From Phylloscopus collybita (Eukaryota; Chordata; Aves; Passeriformes; Phylloscopidae): a DNA stretch of 64,000 bases. Shown piece by piece: positions 35,930 through 64,000 of the stretch. The first letter of the stretch is position 1, and each line of letters opens with the position of its first letter. The stretch covers positions 3,662,001 to 3,726,000 of the forward strand of contig JAJNNQ010000137.1 in the NCBI GenBank assembly GCA_027886175.1, in the 5' to 3' direction. Both the position numbers and the translations under genes were made by a program. Below the pieces are notes generated by a model. It was given only the letters and a program-made list of their open reading frames with translations, was not told the origin of the DNA and ran no database searches.

Positions 35930-36060
35930 CCCGCAGCCAATCAGCGCCGCCGGGGGCCGGCGGGTTCGGGCTTCCAGCCAATCAGCTCTTCCCGCGGCCG
36001 GCGCCCCAGTTCCTGCTCGCAGCCCATTGGTCAAACCCGCGGGGGGGGCGTGGCCGGGCG
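35930..36060. promoter_or_regulatory. CpG-rich CCAAT-box cluster, candidate GATA3 / antisense promoter
   Basis: CCAAT boxes lie at 35937-35941 and 35978-35982, both as AGCCAATCAGC, with an inverted ATTGG at 36026-36030. All have good NF-Y flanks and are spaced 41 and 48 bp apart. A KLF/Sp-type GGGCGTGGCC follows near 36046-36055. The segment is very GC- and CpG-rich. It lies about 0.7 kb before GATA3 exon 1. In mammals a divergent antisense lncRNA starts next to GATA3, so a bidirectional promoter is plausible. The motifs are seen; the role is inferred. Confidence 0.55.
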
Positions 36061-36460
36061 CGGCGCCCGGGGGTCCCGTCGGTGCCGTCCCGCGGCCCCC
36101 TCAGCCCTGCCCGCGCCCCCCGGCTCCGCGCTGGGCCGGGGAGAAGGGGAAAAAAAACCCCTAAACCCCCCCCAAATCGAGCTTGTCGGTTGCTGTGCGC
36201 TTGTGTCCTTAAAAATAACATTCATGAAACCCTTTCTGAGCCGCGCCGCTGGAGGAGGCAGCTTTATTCCAGAGGGGAGCCCCCCGCCCGGTCCTGCACC
36301 TGCCGGCGCGTCCCGGGGGATGCTCCCGGGGGGCTCCGAGCCCGCTGCCATCCCCCCGGGCTGTCCCCCGGAGAAGCCAACCCGTCCCCTCCACCCACCG
36401 TCTCTCCGGGCTGGCCACTGGCGGAGTTTCTGGGACAGCGGGAAAAAACTTAATTTCCCC

Positions 36461-36463
<3 letters not shown>

Positions 36464-36491
<28 letters not shown>
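36464..36491 (+). repeat. A28 homopolymer
   Basis: Uninterrupted A run, followed at about 36537-36560 by a G-rich run broken once. Confidence 0.85.
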
Positions 36492-36494
<3 letters not shown>

Positions 36495-36708
36495 GAAAAT
36501 TTTGAAAAATAAATAAAACAAAGCCGGGAGGGGTTGTGGGGGGGGGGGGGTGAGGGGGGGGGAATGAACAGAAGTTTGTTGCCGGGGGGTTCCCGCGGGG
36601 GCAGCGCCCGGCCGGTCCCCTCCTCAGGCTCCGCCTCCCCTGGCTTATGACACTGGAACCTCCTTAAGTTGCGTCTCGCCACAGCTGTCTGTAAGCACTG
36701 AGCCGGCT

Positions 36709-36951
36709 GGCGCCATCCTGCTCCTTTCTGAAAGAATGCCTTCCCTGTAAAAAAAAAAAAAAAAAAAAAAGAAAAGAAAAAAAAAAAAAAAGAAAGGAAA
36801 AAAAAAAAAGAAAGAAAAAAAAAAAGGGAGAGAGAGGGAGGAAAAAAAAAAAGAGTAGGGAAAAAAATATTAGCGTGAGCGAGCACAATCTGATCTGATC
36901 AAGCACTTTCAGCTTCATCCCTCCTGGGTCACATACTGCTTCTCCACCAAG
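36709..36951 (+). other. GATA3: GATA3 non-coding exon 1
   Basis: The segment from GGCGCC through CTTTCTGAAAGAATGCC, then CCTGTAAAA and a long A-rich/GA-rich stretch, to GAGCGAGCACAATCTGA, resembles as I remember it the start of the human GATA3 mRNA. A donor ACCAAG|GTTTGT lies at 36951/36952, and the acceptor at 37623 opens exon 2 with GTGATC, similar to the mammalian exon 2 start. The transcription start is approximate; an E-box CAGCTG lies just upstream at 36682-36687. Confidence 0.65.
36736..36750 (+). CDS. Four-codon upstream ORF in GATA3 5'UTR
   Basis: ATG CCT TCC CTG TAA (Met-Pro-Ser-Leu). It is the only ATG I find in the predicted 5'UTR (36709-36951 plus 37624-38070). The corresponding human exon 1, as I recall it, also has a four-codon ORF here. 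Because it ends far upstream of the main start, any effect would be on scanning or reinitiation. Confidence 0.45.
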   Translation: MPSL

Positions 36952-37757
36952 GTTTGTGCGGAATTTCTTTAGCAACTTGTCGCTTTTTAAATTTTTATTT
37001 TTTTTCCTCCCTCTCCCCGCCCTCCTTTTCTCCTCGCTCCTTCCTTTCACCCCCACTCTCTGCTCCCACCTCTTTACCCCCTCCTCGATTTCCCCCCTTC
37101 TCTTTTCCCCCCGTTCCCCCCTTTCTCGGTTGCATAATAATTAATGAGCAATCGAAGTGACTCTGGGCTGTGCAGCAGCGAATGGCACAAGTTCTCACCG
37201 GCTTAAGCCACTGGAGCTTCTCAGGTGCAAATGGAGCAAATAAAAAAATAAACAAACAACCGCGACGACCAAAAGAAAAAAAAAAAAAAAAAAAAAAGGA
37301 GGAGAAAGAAAAGCCAAAAAAAAACCCCACCCCAAAATCAAGGAAAAGTAAGAGTTGGGCGGCAGGAGCGCGGTGGGAGCTGCTGGGCTCCGCTCCGAGC
37401 CGCGAGAGAGCGAAAGAGAAAGAGGCGCTGGGAGAGGTGGGTCCAGGGCAGAGCAGGCTCTTCCCAGGGATGGCTGCCGAGAGATGGGATGGGTTTTCTC
37501 CTGCCTAAAAAGTCAGGTGCTAAAGTTCAGAACTTCTAAAGTACGTTTCTCTCCCTGCCTCTCCCTCTCTCTCTCTCTCTCTGCTCCTTCCCTTTCCTCT
37601 TTCTTTCCTCTTTCTCGTTACAGGTGATCAAAGAAGAGAACCATCTGCAACAGAGCGGAAGAAACGAGAGGATCTCGCTTCGTAGAGAATTTTTTTCCCC
37701 CCGAGATTATTTTTTTTTGTTTTCCCTTTTTTCCTCCCTTTTTATTTTATTAGTTTT

Positions 37758-37759
<2 letters not shown>

Positions 37760-37811
<52 letters not shown>
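37760..37811 (+). repeat. T52 homopolymer inside GATA3 5'UTR
   Basis: Fifty-two consecutive T in exon 2 leader sequence. Confidence 0.9.
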
Positions 37812-38007
37812 CCCCTGGAATCCATCGTTGTTTATCGCCACAAACCCCTACTCCCTTCCACTTTAAACCGAACCTAACCAGAAAAAAAAAAAAAAAACAA
37901 CAAAAAACAAAACATCCCCAAACTCGCCGAGCACTTTTTTTTTTTTCCCCGCCCCGCATAACTCCGGCAGCGTCTCCCGCTCCCATCTCAAGCCGTCCGC
38001 GCCTTGC

Positions 38008-38040
38008 TGAGGAGGAGGAGGAGGAGGAGGAGGAGGAGGA
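38008..38040 (+). repeat. (GAG)n trinucleotide repeat next to the GATA3 start codon
   Basis: About ten GAG/GGA units ending 30 nt before the ATG. Confidence 0.9.
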
Positions 38041-38070
38041 AGAGCAGCGGCAGAGCAGCCAGCGCTGAAG

Positions 38071-56356
<18,286 letters not shown>

Positions 56357-57162
56357 CAAGAGACTCCCCTGCTGAATGCTTACGGTCTCAAAATGAGATT
56401 TACTTTATATACTACTTGCATTTTTGCAGGCGTGTGGTTATGGGTCTGACGTCCCGAATCAAATGGGAGGGGAAAAAAAAAAAATTAAAAAAAAAAAATT
56501 AAAAAAAAAAAAAAAGCTATTTGAAGGCGTAAGAGAGAGAGAGAAAAAAATTAAAAATGCAGAAAAAAAACTACAAAAAGAACAAAAAAGGAAAAAAAAA
56601 AGAAAAAAAAGAGAAAAAAAGTAAAAAAAAAAGTTTTAAAAAAGTGATGTTTGCCACTTTTTAAAGGAACTCACTATGGCGTCTATGTATTCTTACCCAC
56701 TGAATCTGGATACCATTTGTGAATAAGCCATTCAGAACTTGCATTCCCTATTGGACAGGATCTCTAGTGCTGTGAAAAAATAAAATAAAATAAAATAAAA
56801 AATGCTGAACATTGCATATAACTTATATTGTAAGAAATACTGTACATTTGAGGAAGACTTTATTGCATCTGAGGAGCTGTAAAGAAAAAGGCATGAAGGA
56901 CTCTGAGAGAATTTTTTTTAAAGGAAAAGAGAAAAAAAAAAAAAAGAAGATGGGAGGACAATTTAAAAACCAGAAAAACAAACAATGCAGACCAAGAGGA
57001 AACGCGGTCTTACGAACAAATGGACCAACTGCCAGTCATGTCTTCTCCTTTTATTTTATTTTATTTGTTGGCTTTTTTTTTTTTTTGGTTGGTTTTTATT
57101 TTGGTTTCTTTTTTCGTTTCCGGGGAGGGGGAGGGGGCTGGCTAGAACGGTTTTGATGATGC

Positions 57163-57205
57163 ATTAACTAACTAACTAACTAACTAAATGACTAAATAAA
57201 TAAAA
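57163..57205 (+). repeat. (TAAC)n and (AAAT)n tandem repeats in GATA3 3'UTR
   Basis: Five to six TAAC units followed by AAATAAAT units. Confidence 0.85.
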
Positions 57206-57545
57206 CCTGTAGGGAGATCATTCATTTTGGGCCACGGGGCCCTCTTTACATAGGAAGTACCAATGGTGTCAGGCAATCAGTGTTAACATGCGGACATTGC
57301 CAACAAGGGGGTTTCAGATAGCCATTCTCCAGGTCTATACGCATTGTGAACAAGTTCCTGTAATTGTTGTTTGTATGTATAATTCAACGCACCAAAATAA
57401 GAAAGATGTAGATTTATTTCATCCTATTATACAGACTGAATGGTTGTACAAATTTATTTACTGCTAGTGATAAGACCTGCTTTTTTTTTTTTTTTTTTTG
57501 GTTTTGTTTTCTTATTTTTTCCTCCTTTTTTTTTTTTTTTTGGAG

Positions 57546-57551
57546 AATAAA
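57546..57551 (+). terminator. Likely main GATA3 poly(A) signal
   Basis: AATAAA in GAGAATAAACTAGATTAAAT is followed by GTGTTTTGTGCTTGGGGGTG, a GU-rich downstream element. Other AATAAA hexamers upstream (for example in the 56778-56800 and 57195-57203 repeats) may give shorter forms. Confidence 0.7.
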
Positions 57552-57575
57552 CTAGATTAAATTCTGTTGACTTAA

Positions 57576-60404
57576 CAGTGTTTTGTGCTTGGGGGTGGGA
57601 AAAAGGAATATTTTTCTTTCTTTATTAATTTTTCTTAGCGTTTGTTTGGATGGTATTTATTACATAGTTACCACGGGTACGGGAATGTGTGTCTCTGCGC
57701 TCATGCTGACAGCCAAAGCAATGTTTGCAGTGGCTTGATTAAAAAAAAAAAGATAAATCACAGAACAAAGGAAAAAAAAACCCTCAAAAATAAATGGACT
57801 GCATGTTAGTGTAACCCCACTGTCCAGTGTGTGCTCCCTGTCCCTTGAATTTCAGCCCAGCCGCTGCCCCTGCGTGATTTCAGGCTCTCAGGTGGGATGG
57901 GTCCCTTTGGGTCTCAGGCAACCATGACCAAACTGGTGTTGAGGACAATTTGGGACTGGGATAAGTGCAAAGGTACAGCTGGGTCCTTATGATCCTGGCT
58001 GCTTTTAAGAAAAGGAAAGGTTTTGGACAGGAGGTGGAAAGGCACGTTCTGCTCGGTCTCATTGGGTACTCAGTGATAAATCAAACAAGCGACAGTTGAG
58101 ATCTTGATGTGAAATTAGGATGGACCAGATCTGCCCTTGTCTAGGAGGAATGGGCAGAATCCCTTTTGAAAGGCTGGATTTGATGAGAGAGGAAAATTCA
58201 CAAAAATTCAAAGGCCATTAGCCAGTCCCATCCTGCAAGAGCTCCCTCTGAAACAGAGCAATTTAAATCAATATTACTATTGATAACAGCAGAGTTTGGC
58301 TCTTACTGTTTCATTTCTGCTGGTTTAATCCTTAGGAATCCATTCTTCTTTCAGTTTTCAGAGTTTGCTCATCCATTTTCTTTACACTATCATAAGGGTT
58401 GGGAATTCACCTTCCAGATGAAGGGTTAAACTTCTTATCAAACCACTCCATTTGCTGGAGATTTAAGCGCGGTGTGATAAGACAGAGGTTACCAAGGCTG
58501 TGAGAAAATGCCTGAAAAATCCCAAACAAAAATACAACCCCCAAATGTAAAAAAAAACCCCAAACCCTCAACAGACCTGACCTGCAAATTGTTTTTATAT
58601 TTTTAATGCTGAGTGAAATATTTCACCCAGAAATATGTGTACTCCTGCCTTTCAGTGCCAGGTGGATGGAAAAAACATCATCGTATCTGTCACAGCTGTT
58701 TGAACCCACTTTCCCCTGGGTGATCTCTGGAGGGAGGGGTAACAGTGGCATGGTCTAATCTGCTGCTGCAGGATGGTTCACATGAGCAAGGGTGTTTCAT
58801 GTAAAAAAATAAAAAAGAAAAAAACAACTTCAAAACTTTCAGGATTATTATACAGAGGTCAAATAGTTGGTGCTTTGGGGGAGGAGGGGCAGAGGATTGA
58901 CCTTTATTTGGGCTCTTTCCCCCCTCTTTCAAAATGAACTTAGGGGAAGTATGTCTACCATAAAGGAGGATTTGGCAGATGGAAGCGGAACAGGCAGTAA
59001 TTGTTTTGTAATGTTGTATATTATTTCCTTTCTTCTCTGTTGACAAAAATGTGTAAAAAAAAAAAAAGTCAGAACAAATGGTACACATTTAAAATCTTAT
59101 GTTAATCACCTTTCTGCTTTCTCAATGAATATTTTAAGCATAAAGACTAAATGTTGAAATAAAACAGAGTGAAGAATTACCGAGATGCACATGGAGATCT
59201 TGTTGGCTCCTAATTAATCATCTGTGAACTATAAAGCTATTTTCAATTAGCCTGACAAATCAAAGGAAATAATCATCTTTGCTGATAGTAAGCTTGAGAG
59301 ATTATTATTTTTTAATTCGTAATGCTACAACCTTTCCCTCCTTTTGCTCATCAACAGATTTCAGTTGGACTAAAATATTGATTCCAGGACCTCAGTAATG
59401 GCAAAATTTTGAGGAGGATTTGCATGGCAGAATTTTGCAGTTGACAATTATTGTGGTTTTGGTTTTTTTTTCCATTTGCCTTAGATAGAACTGGCTCCTG
59501 AGTTTCTCTCTCTTTTTTCCTCAAAAGTGGAAATATGCTCTTGCAGTTTCCTTCTGATGTTGTTTCACAGGTCTTAGGGGCATTGAGTGAAATGAAGCAG
59601 GATTGGGGCCAGCCCACAGAATGAGCATCCTGTAAAGGACACAAACGGAGACACTCTGTCTGCATATACTCTTGGAAATATATACATTTTGTCTAGAGAC
59701 TTCTTACATCAATTATCTTATATTTCAATGTCAGGAGGAGGATGAACAGAATCCCTAAGATCACATCCCCCCAGCTACCACATAAGATGCTAAAGTAGCA
59801 TTATTATTCTTCTATCAATTTCTAAAATAATTTTTATTTTTTAGTATTTTATTCTCTTTGAGCAAATGTTCTAGAATTTTAATGTCTTGAAGGGTTTTGT
59901 TTGTGTGTTTGTGCTTATGCTTTGTGTTTCCTTTGTTTTGTTTGTTTGCTTGGGTGGACTTTTATTCCTTCTTTCCTTCCCTTTAATGAGTAAAATCTGA
60001 TTTACAGGAAAAGCTGAGAACTGTTGTTCTTGGACAAACACCTTGTTAATGCCCACTCTGCCTTTCTTCATTGCTGAGATTGCAGGGAAGAGCTGATGAT
60101 GGGCAGGTTGGAGCAGGAAAACCCTCTGAGTCATGGCTCCACTTTGGTAATCCATATTGTGCAAAAAACACCATGGAAGTCATTAGTGGAGTCAAATCTT
60201 GTGGTCTTTTTGCAGGCAAAATTCCTTTTGGGAATTTGAGTGAGTAATAGCCGCTGTGCTGCTGTGTCCATTTGTATGTTGCAGTTACATTTTACTCCAA
60301 GCAAAACTCCATTGACATCAGGGGAAAGATTCCTAAGGAGTAATGCAATGAGACTTGAGTCAAGACATCCTATGTACTATTTTCAGCCTTATCACCCTGA
60401 TTTA
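57576..60404. other. Downstream flank of GATA3, no gene recognised
   Basis: AT-rich, with a conserved-looking block at about 59160-59320 and a possible ancient-repeat remnant (CAAAACTCCATTGACATCAG) near 60300. In other vertebrates the region beyond GATA3 is gene-poor, which fits. Confidence 0.65.
59160..59320. promoter_or_regulatory. Candidate downstream enhancer block
   Basis: AT-rich but repeat-free, with TAATTAATCATC, CAATTAG and a TCF/LEF-type ATCAAAGG at 59259-59266. Function is inferred from motifs only. Confidence 0.3.
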
Positions 60405-60776
60405 TCCAGCCTACAGAAGAGGAGACTGAGGAGAGGCCTCATAGTCTACAGCTTCCTCACCCAAAGGAGATGTGCAGTGGCAGGAGCTGGTGCCTCCTCT
60501 CTAGAGACATGACCTGAAGGCATGGCCTGAAGCTGAGTCAGGGCAGGTTTAGGCTGGGTATTAGAAAAAAGTTCTTCACTCAGAGTGTGTTTGGGCACTG
60601 GAACAGGCTCCTCAAGGCAGTGGTCACACCACCAGCCCTGAGTTCAAGGAGTGTTTGGGCAATGCTCTTAGGCACATGGTGTGACTGTTGTGGTGTCCTG
60701 TGCAGAGCCAGGAGCTGGAATCAGTGATTCCTGTGGGTCCCCTCCAATGTAGGATATTCCAGGATTCTAGGATCTC
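60405..60776 (+). mobile_element. CR1 LINE 3' fragment
   Basis: Forward CR1: GAGACTGAGGAGAGGCCTCA, ACAGCTTCCTCACCCAAAGG, GTTCTTCACTCAGAGTGTGT, GGCACTGGAACAGGCTCC, then GTGGGTCCCCTCCAATGTAG and TCCAGGATTCTAGGATCTCA at the 3' end. It is the longest CR1 piece here and of a different subfamily from the 8.4 and 13.0 kb copies. Confidence 0.92.
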
Positions 60777-63700
60777 AGTAAGTGTTTTAGCTCTACTGTT
60801 CCCATAGTGGTACACATGTACACGCAGCTGTTGTGATATTGATGGGTTATTTTTAGGATTACCAGCCTCAGTGCTCTGAGGTTGAAGAAAACAGAAATGT
60901 TGCCATTAGCACAATCTGCAAACTTTTAATTTTTATCCTGGGCTTTTGAATCACAAGTTAGCTTAGGATGCATCTAGACCCGTGTTTAGGTTCAGATCAG
61001 CAAGGTGTTTTTGAAGTGATTTCCTCCAAGCTGGTAGTTCCATCTTGGAGTGATGAGATTTTGCCTTGGCTCATGAAGTATGGTTTCCTTGGAACTCCAC
61101 CTACTGAACTCATCTCAGGCCTCAGGGCCAGAATAAAACTAAGCTGAAGTTAACCCCCAAAATATGGTCTTTGAGTCCTCAGCACGGGTTGTTTTCCCCT
61201 CCAGAATCACTTATATTTCTAATGTCCACAGACTCACAGACCTCAAGTTCTCATACTCCTTTTTGGCCACTGAGACTCTGGATTCACTCAAGACTGATTT
61301 TAATCTGGGGAAGAATCAGGGTGGCTGATGAAGGGACAAGAGGGAACCTGCTTTGTCTTTTGTAAAGCTTAGGAGGTGTTTGGGATAACAAACCAAAATA
61401 AGTTCTTATTGAAAAAAAACCACAAGTCTGTAAACTAAGCCTTTAAAATGCCCTATTTACCCCTACTTCTTCCTATTTACCCCTTTTATAGAGGTTCCTT
61501 ATGGCATTAGAAATCTCAGCCCAGCCTGGTCACATGGAAACAGGCAATAAATGTGTGATCATCATTAAGATGCCAAGTTTCACACCCTGAGCTCTGCTTT
61601 GTGGGTGCAGAACTCACAGTGGTATCTAAAGCCAGAGAGTCTCATGCCTGTATTTATCCTTCAGAATACCAAATATCAAATTATTTAAAAATACAGTGTT
61701 CATCTCAACCTGAACTGCAAATCCAGTGCTGAATTTCTTCCACTTCCTCCCACCCCTAAATCTGAAGAGAAGATAGGTTATGAAGATAAATCCATCACTT
61801 GTGCAGTGTTTGGATGCAGGTTGATGAACACCATGGAAAACCCATCAGCCAAAAGGCTTTGACACGCCTTCAGGAAAGCAGGAGGGAGGAATAAGCAAAA
61901 TAAAAGTCCATGGCTCAGGAAGGGCACTGTCCTCCCTGTGCTCTGAATGAGGGAAAGGAAAAAACAGGTGTGATTTTCATATGTAGAAGGAACAATAGAG
62001 GAGGAGGGTAAATAATTCAGTCTGATATTTACTAACATTTTGGTAGTTGATTTTTTAATCTTCACACTGTTTTTTTTTTTTTTTTGGTGGTTTGTATTTT
62101 TTTTTTTTTTTTTTAATGCAGTTATTGGTTACATTCTCCTGTAGAAATAGACATGTACAGGTATAGCTGGGTGCTTATGGGTGGCATGGACTCCATACCT
62201 TGTCACAAAGGAGATGGAATGTGTGTTGTGCCTGTGCATAGGTGTTTCTATACCCAGAGACCTGGGGGGCCCTATGTCACCTGTCTGTCCATGCTGGTTC
62301 TGTGTGTGCCCGTGTGGATATCTAAGCTACAACTCTGCAGAAACCAAGGTACAACACAAATGTATTGCAAATTTATACCTGTTTCATACAATTCCCTGAG
62401 GCTATGCAGACTCCTGGCTGGATGTTGGATCACTCTATTGTAGAAGTATATTTCCCTTGTTATAAGTTTAAATTAAGGCTTTGACCTGAAGCTCAACTCA
62501 TTTTTTTCTCTCAAGGTACAAAACACCTGGTTATTTAACCTGTTCTTTTACATTTCCACTCTGGGTTACTGTCGACTGTAGAGGCACTGAAATAATTAAT
62601 GAAAACCTGTCCTCTGGGAAGACAGAAGTGACTGAAATGCTCAGGGAAAGTTTGCTTGCAAGCCTCAGTGCTGGTGTTCATGCTAACGTGGATAATTAGT
62701 GAACCACCTGCATGCCTATTTAGACCTAGCCCATGACCATTTTAATTCCCAATTATTATTGCATTGCAATATTACAGTGCAACTGTTTATTTCACTGCTT
62801 GTGTGTTAGAATCACATTAACCTTCTCACACTTCTTGAGTGGATAACTCTTTTCCTGCTAAATCACAAATCACCCAGGGCATAACTCGGGGTGGGCCCGT
62901 GGCTGCAGGTAGCACGGTGGTCTGCAGATCTGGCTTCCTTTATTCCAAGTCAGAATACAATCCTTCAGCTCCAGTTCTGCTTTTAATTACACTCTTCCCT
63001 GATATTCACCAGTCATAGAGGAGCTTCTTCTCTCAGCTGCAACCATAGAGAAAAATTAAGAAGTCAGAAGAAGTGGAGAAGTCACAGTGTGGACTGCTGT
63101 GAATGCAGAAGGGTGATGATGACTTTTGGCACTGGTGGTTTGTTCCCCCAGATGCCAAGACTACGTGAGGCTAGGGAGGGCAGAGGACCCCTCTCTGCAA
63201 GAGGTGAAGTTGCCTCCCTTGCAAAACCTCAAGCCAGTTTACAAAAGGTCACCCCTCTTCTCCACGCATGCAGAAATGATGGCTGGTGAATTTACTTCCT
63301 GCAGCGTCGCACTGGAGCAGATTTATAGATTCTGTGATAAATTTTAAACTATATTTAGGGACTCTGAGGAAACAGTAATGAATAGACACAGGTCCTGAAC
63401 TGTTATTCTTGATTGCAGCTGCTTCATAATAGACTTTTTTTAAAAAGTATCAGTATGGGACAGGAAGTGGAGGCGAATATAAAATTATGCTGAGCCCAGA
63501 GAAAGGAGGATCCTCAAGTAAGAATTGAACAAGACCCATGGGAAAGCCAAAAATGAGAAAGGAGGGACTGAACATATGATGGATTTCTGAACAGTCACCC
63601 AGGGTCTTTCCATTAATAGCAGGCAGGATGTTTTCCTTTACGAAAACCCGATTAGGTTTGTCAGACACTGATAACCTTTCTATAAGGATTTTCATTCTGT

Positions 63701-64000
63701 GTCCTGGATGCATGGACGTAAAAGGGATATTCTTGCCTATTAATTTCCGTAGGGTGGCTTTTCTACAAAATCCTGGATATCCAAAAAGAGTTATGCTTCC
63801 ATCTGCTCCTGCCAACCTCACTTGTATTTAGGAGACCTTTTCCAAAGGGGTCATGGGAGAGGAAGGTGAAAGCCTATGGATTTGATGATATATATTTGTC
63901 CCTGTCATCTCTGCATAGGTGCTTCATGGATGTCACATAGGAATGGTTGTTTTTTGTCTTACAGAGTTGTCCTTTTGCATCAAGAGATGTAAAACCGGTG
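60777..64000. other. Distal downstream DNA, no gene recognised
   Basis: Contains two T-runs (about 62070-62085 and 62098-62114), an enhancer-like block at about 62640-62840 and an unassigned minus-strand open frame at 63450-63821. No exon can be supported. Confidence 0.65.
62640..62840. promoter_or_regulatory. Candidate conserved block downstream of GATA3
   Basis: Repeat-free, with GATAATTAGTG, an E-box CACCTG at 62705-62710 and ATTGCATTGCAATATT near 62758. Called on texture and motifs only. Confidence 0.3.

Larger units (their letters stand above)
37624..38070 (+). other. GATA3: GATA3 5'UTR part of exon 2
   Basis: It begins after the acceptor TCTCGTTACAG (37623), preceded by a strong CT tract. 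It contains a T52 run (37760-37811) and a (GAG)n repeat (about 38008-38040) just before the start codon. There is no ATG in it before the main start. Homopolymer length may be uncertain in the assembly. Confidence 0.75.
56357..57575 (+). other. GATA3: GATA3 3' untranslated region
   Basis: The 3'UTR follows TAG. It contains an A-rich low-complexity stretch (about 56468-56640), AATAAAATAAAAT repeats near 56778-56800, a (TAAC)n/(AAAT)n patch at about 57163-57205 and T runs at about 57481-57500. The segment around 57390-57480 (GTAGATTTATTTCATC, AAATTTATTTACTGCTAG) resembles mammalian GATA3 3'UTR as I recall it. The end is set by the poly(A) signal at 57546. Confidence 0.8.

Noticed and set aside
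35340..35981. Minus-strand frames of 120-235 codons rich in Lys, Glu, Gly and Arg
   Set aside because: They are translations of the TTCTC/CTTC/CCCT tandem repeats; several phases are open at once, with no domain.

Overview
This window is vertebrate nuclear DNA and almost certainly avian. Seven fragments carry the 3' end of the bird CR1 LINE family, including its repeated ATTCTATG-type terminus, and no mammalian SINEs are visible. The two genes found are single-copy vertebrate genes with ordinary GT-AG introns. The species cannot be fixed from the sequence; nothing separates a songbird from another neoavian.

Layout: positions 1-4017 hold the last part of TAF3 on the + strand. Two coding exons give the C-terminal 73 residues, with the PHD zinc finger that reads H3K4me3. 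Its 3'UTR follows, with poly(A) signals near 4.53-4.62 kb and a possible distal one near 6.12 kb. Positions 6.15-35.3 kb are intergenic. This stretch holds CR1 relics, ancient palindromic amniote repeats, several blocks that look like conserved enhancers (16.7, 19.1, 21.4, 22.5 and 24.5 kb), and a zone from about 23.9 kb onward very dense in homopolymers and microsatellites.

A nearly 470-bp polypyrimidine tract (35.37-35.84 kb) leads directly into a GC-rich segment with three CCAAT boxes (35.94-36.03 kb). Next comes GATA3 on the + strand: a non-coding exon 1 (about 36709-36951) and five coding exons (38071-38311, 41006-41542, 44484-44629, 50066-50191, 56072-56356). Joined, these encode 444 residues, or 443 with the second of two tandem acceptors at exon 4. 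Both GATA zinc fingers are intact. The 3'UTR runs to a poly(A) signal at 57546. The rest, to 64 kb, is gene-free flank with one CR1 and two enhancer-like blocks.

The order TAF3 then GATA3, same orientation, matches the mammalian arrangement. TAF3 is a TFIID subunit and GATA3 is a lineage-specifying transcription factor. They are neighbours by synteny and do not form an operon. I saw no new coding system. The most interesting material is regulatory and structural: the polypurine/polypyrimidine plus G-rich repeat wall at the GATA3 promoter, a four-codon upstream ORF in exon 1, a tandem acceptor that adds or removes one glutamate before the N-finger, an X-box within a conserved-looking block, and a scattered family of ancient palindromic repeats.
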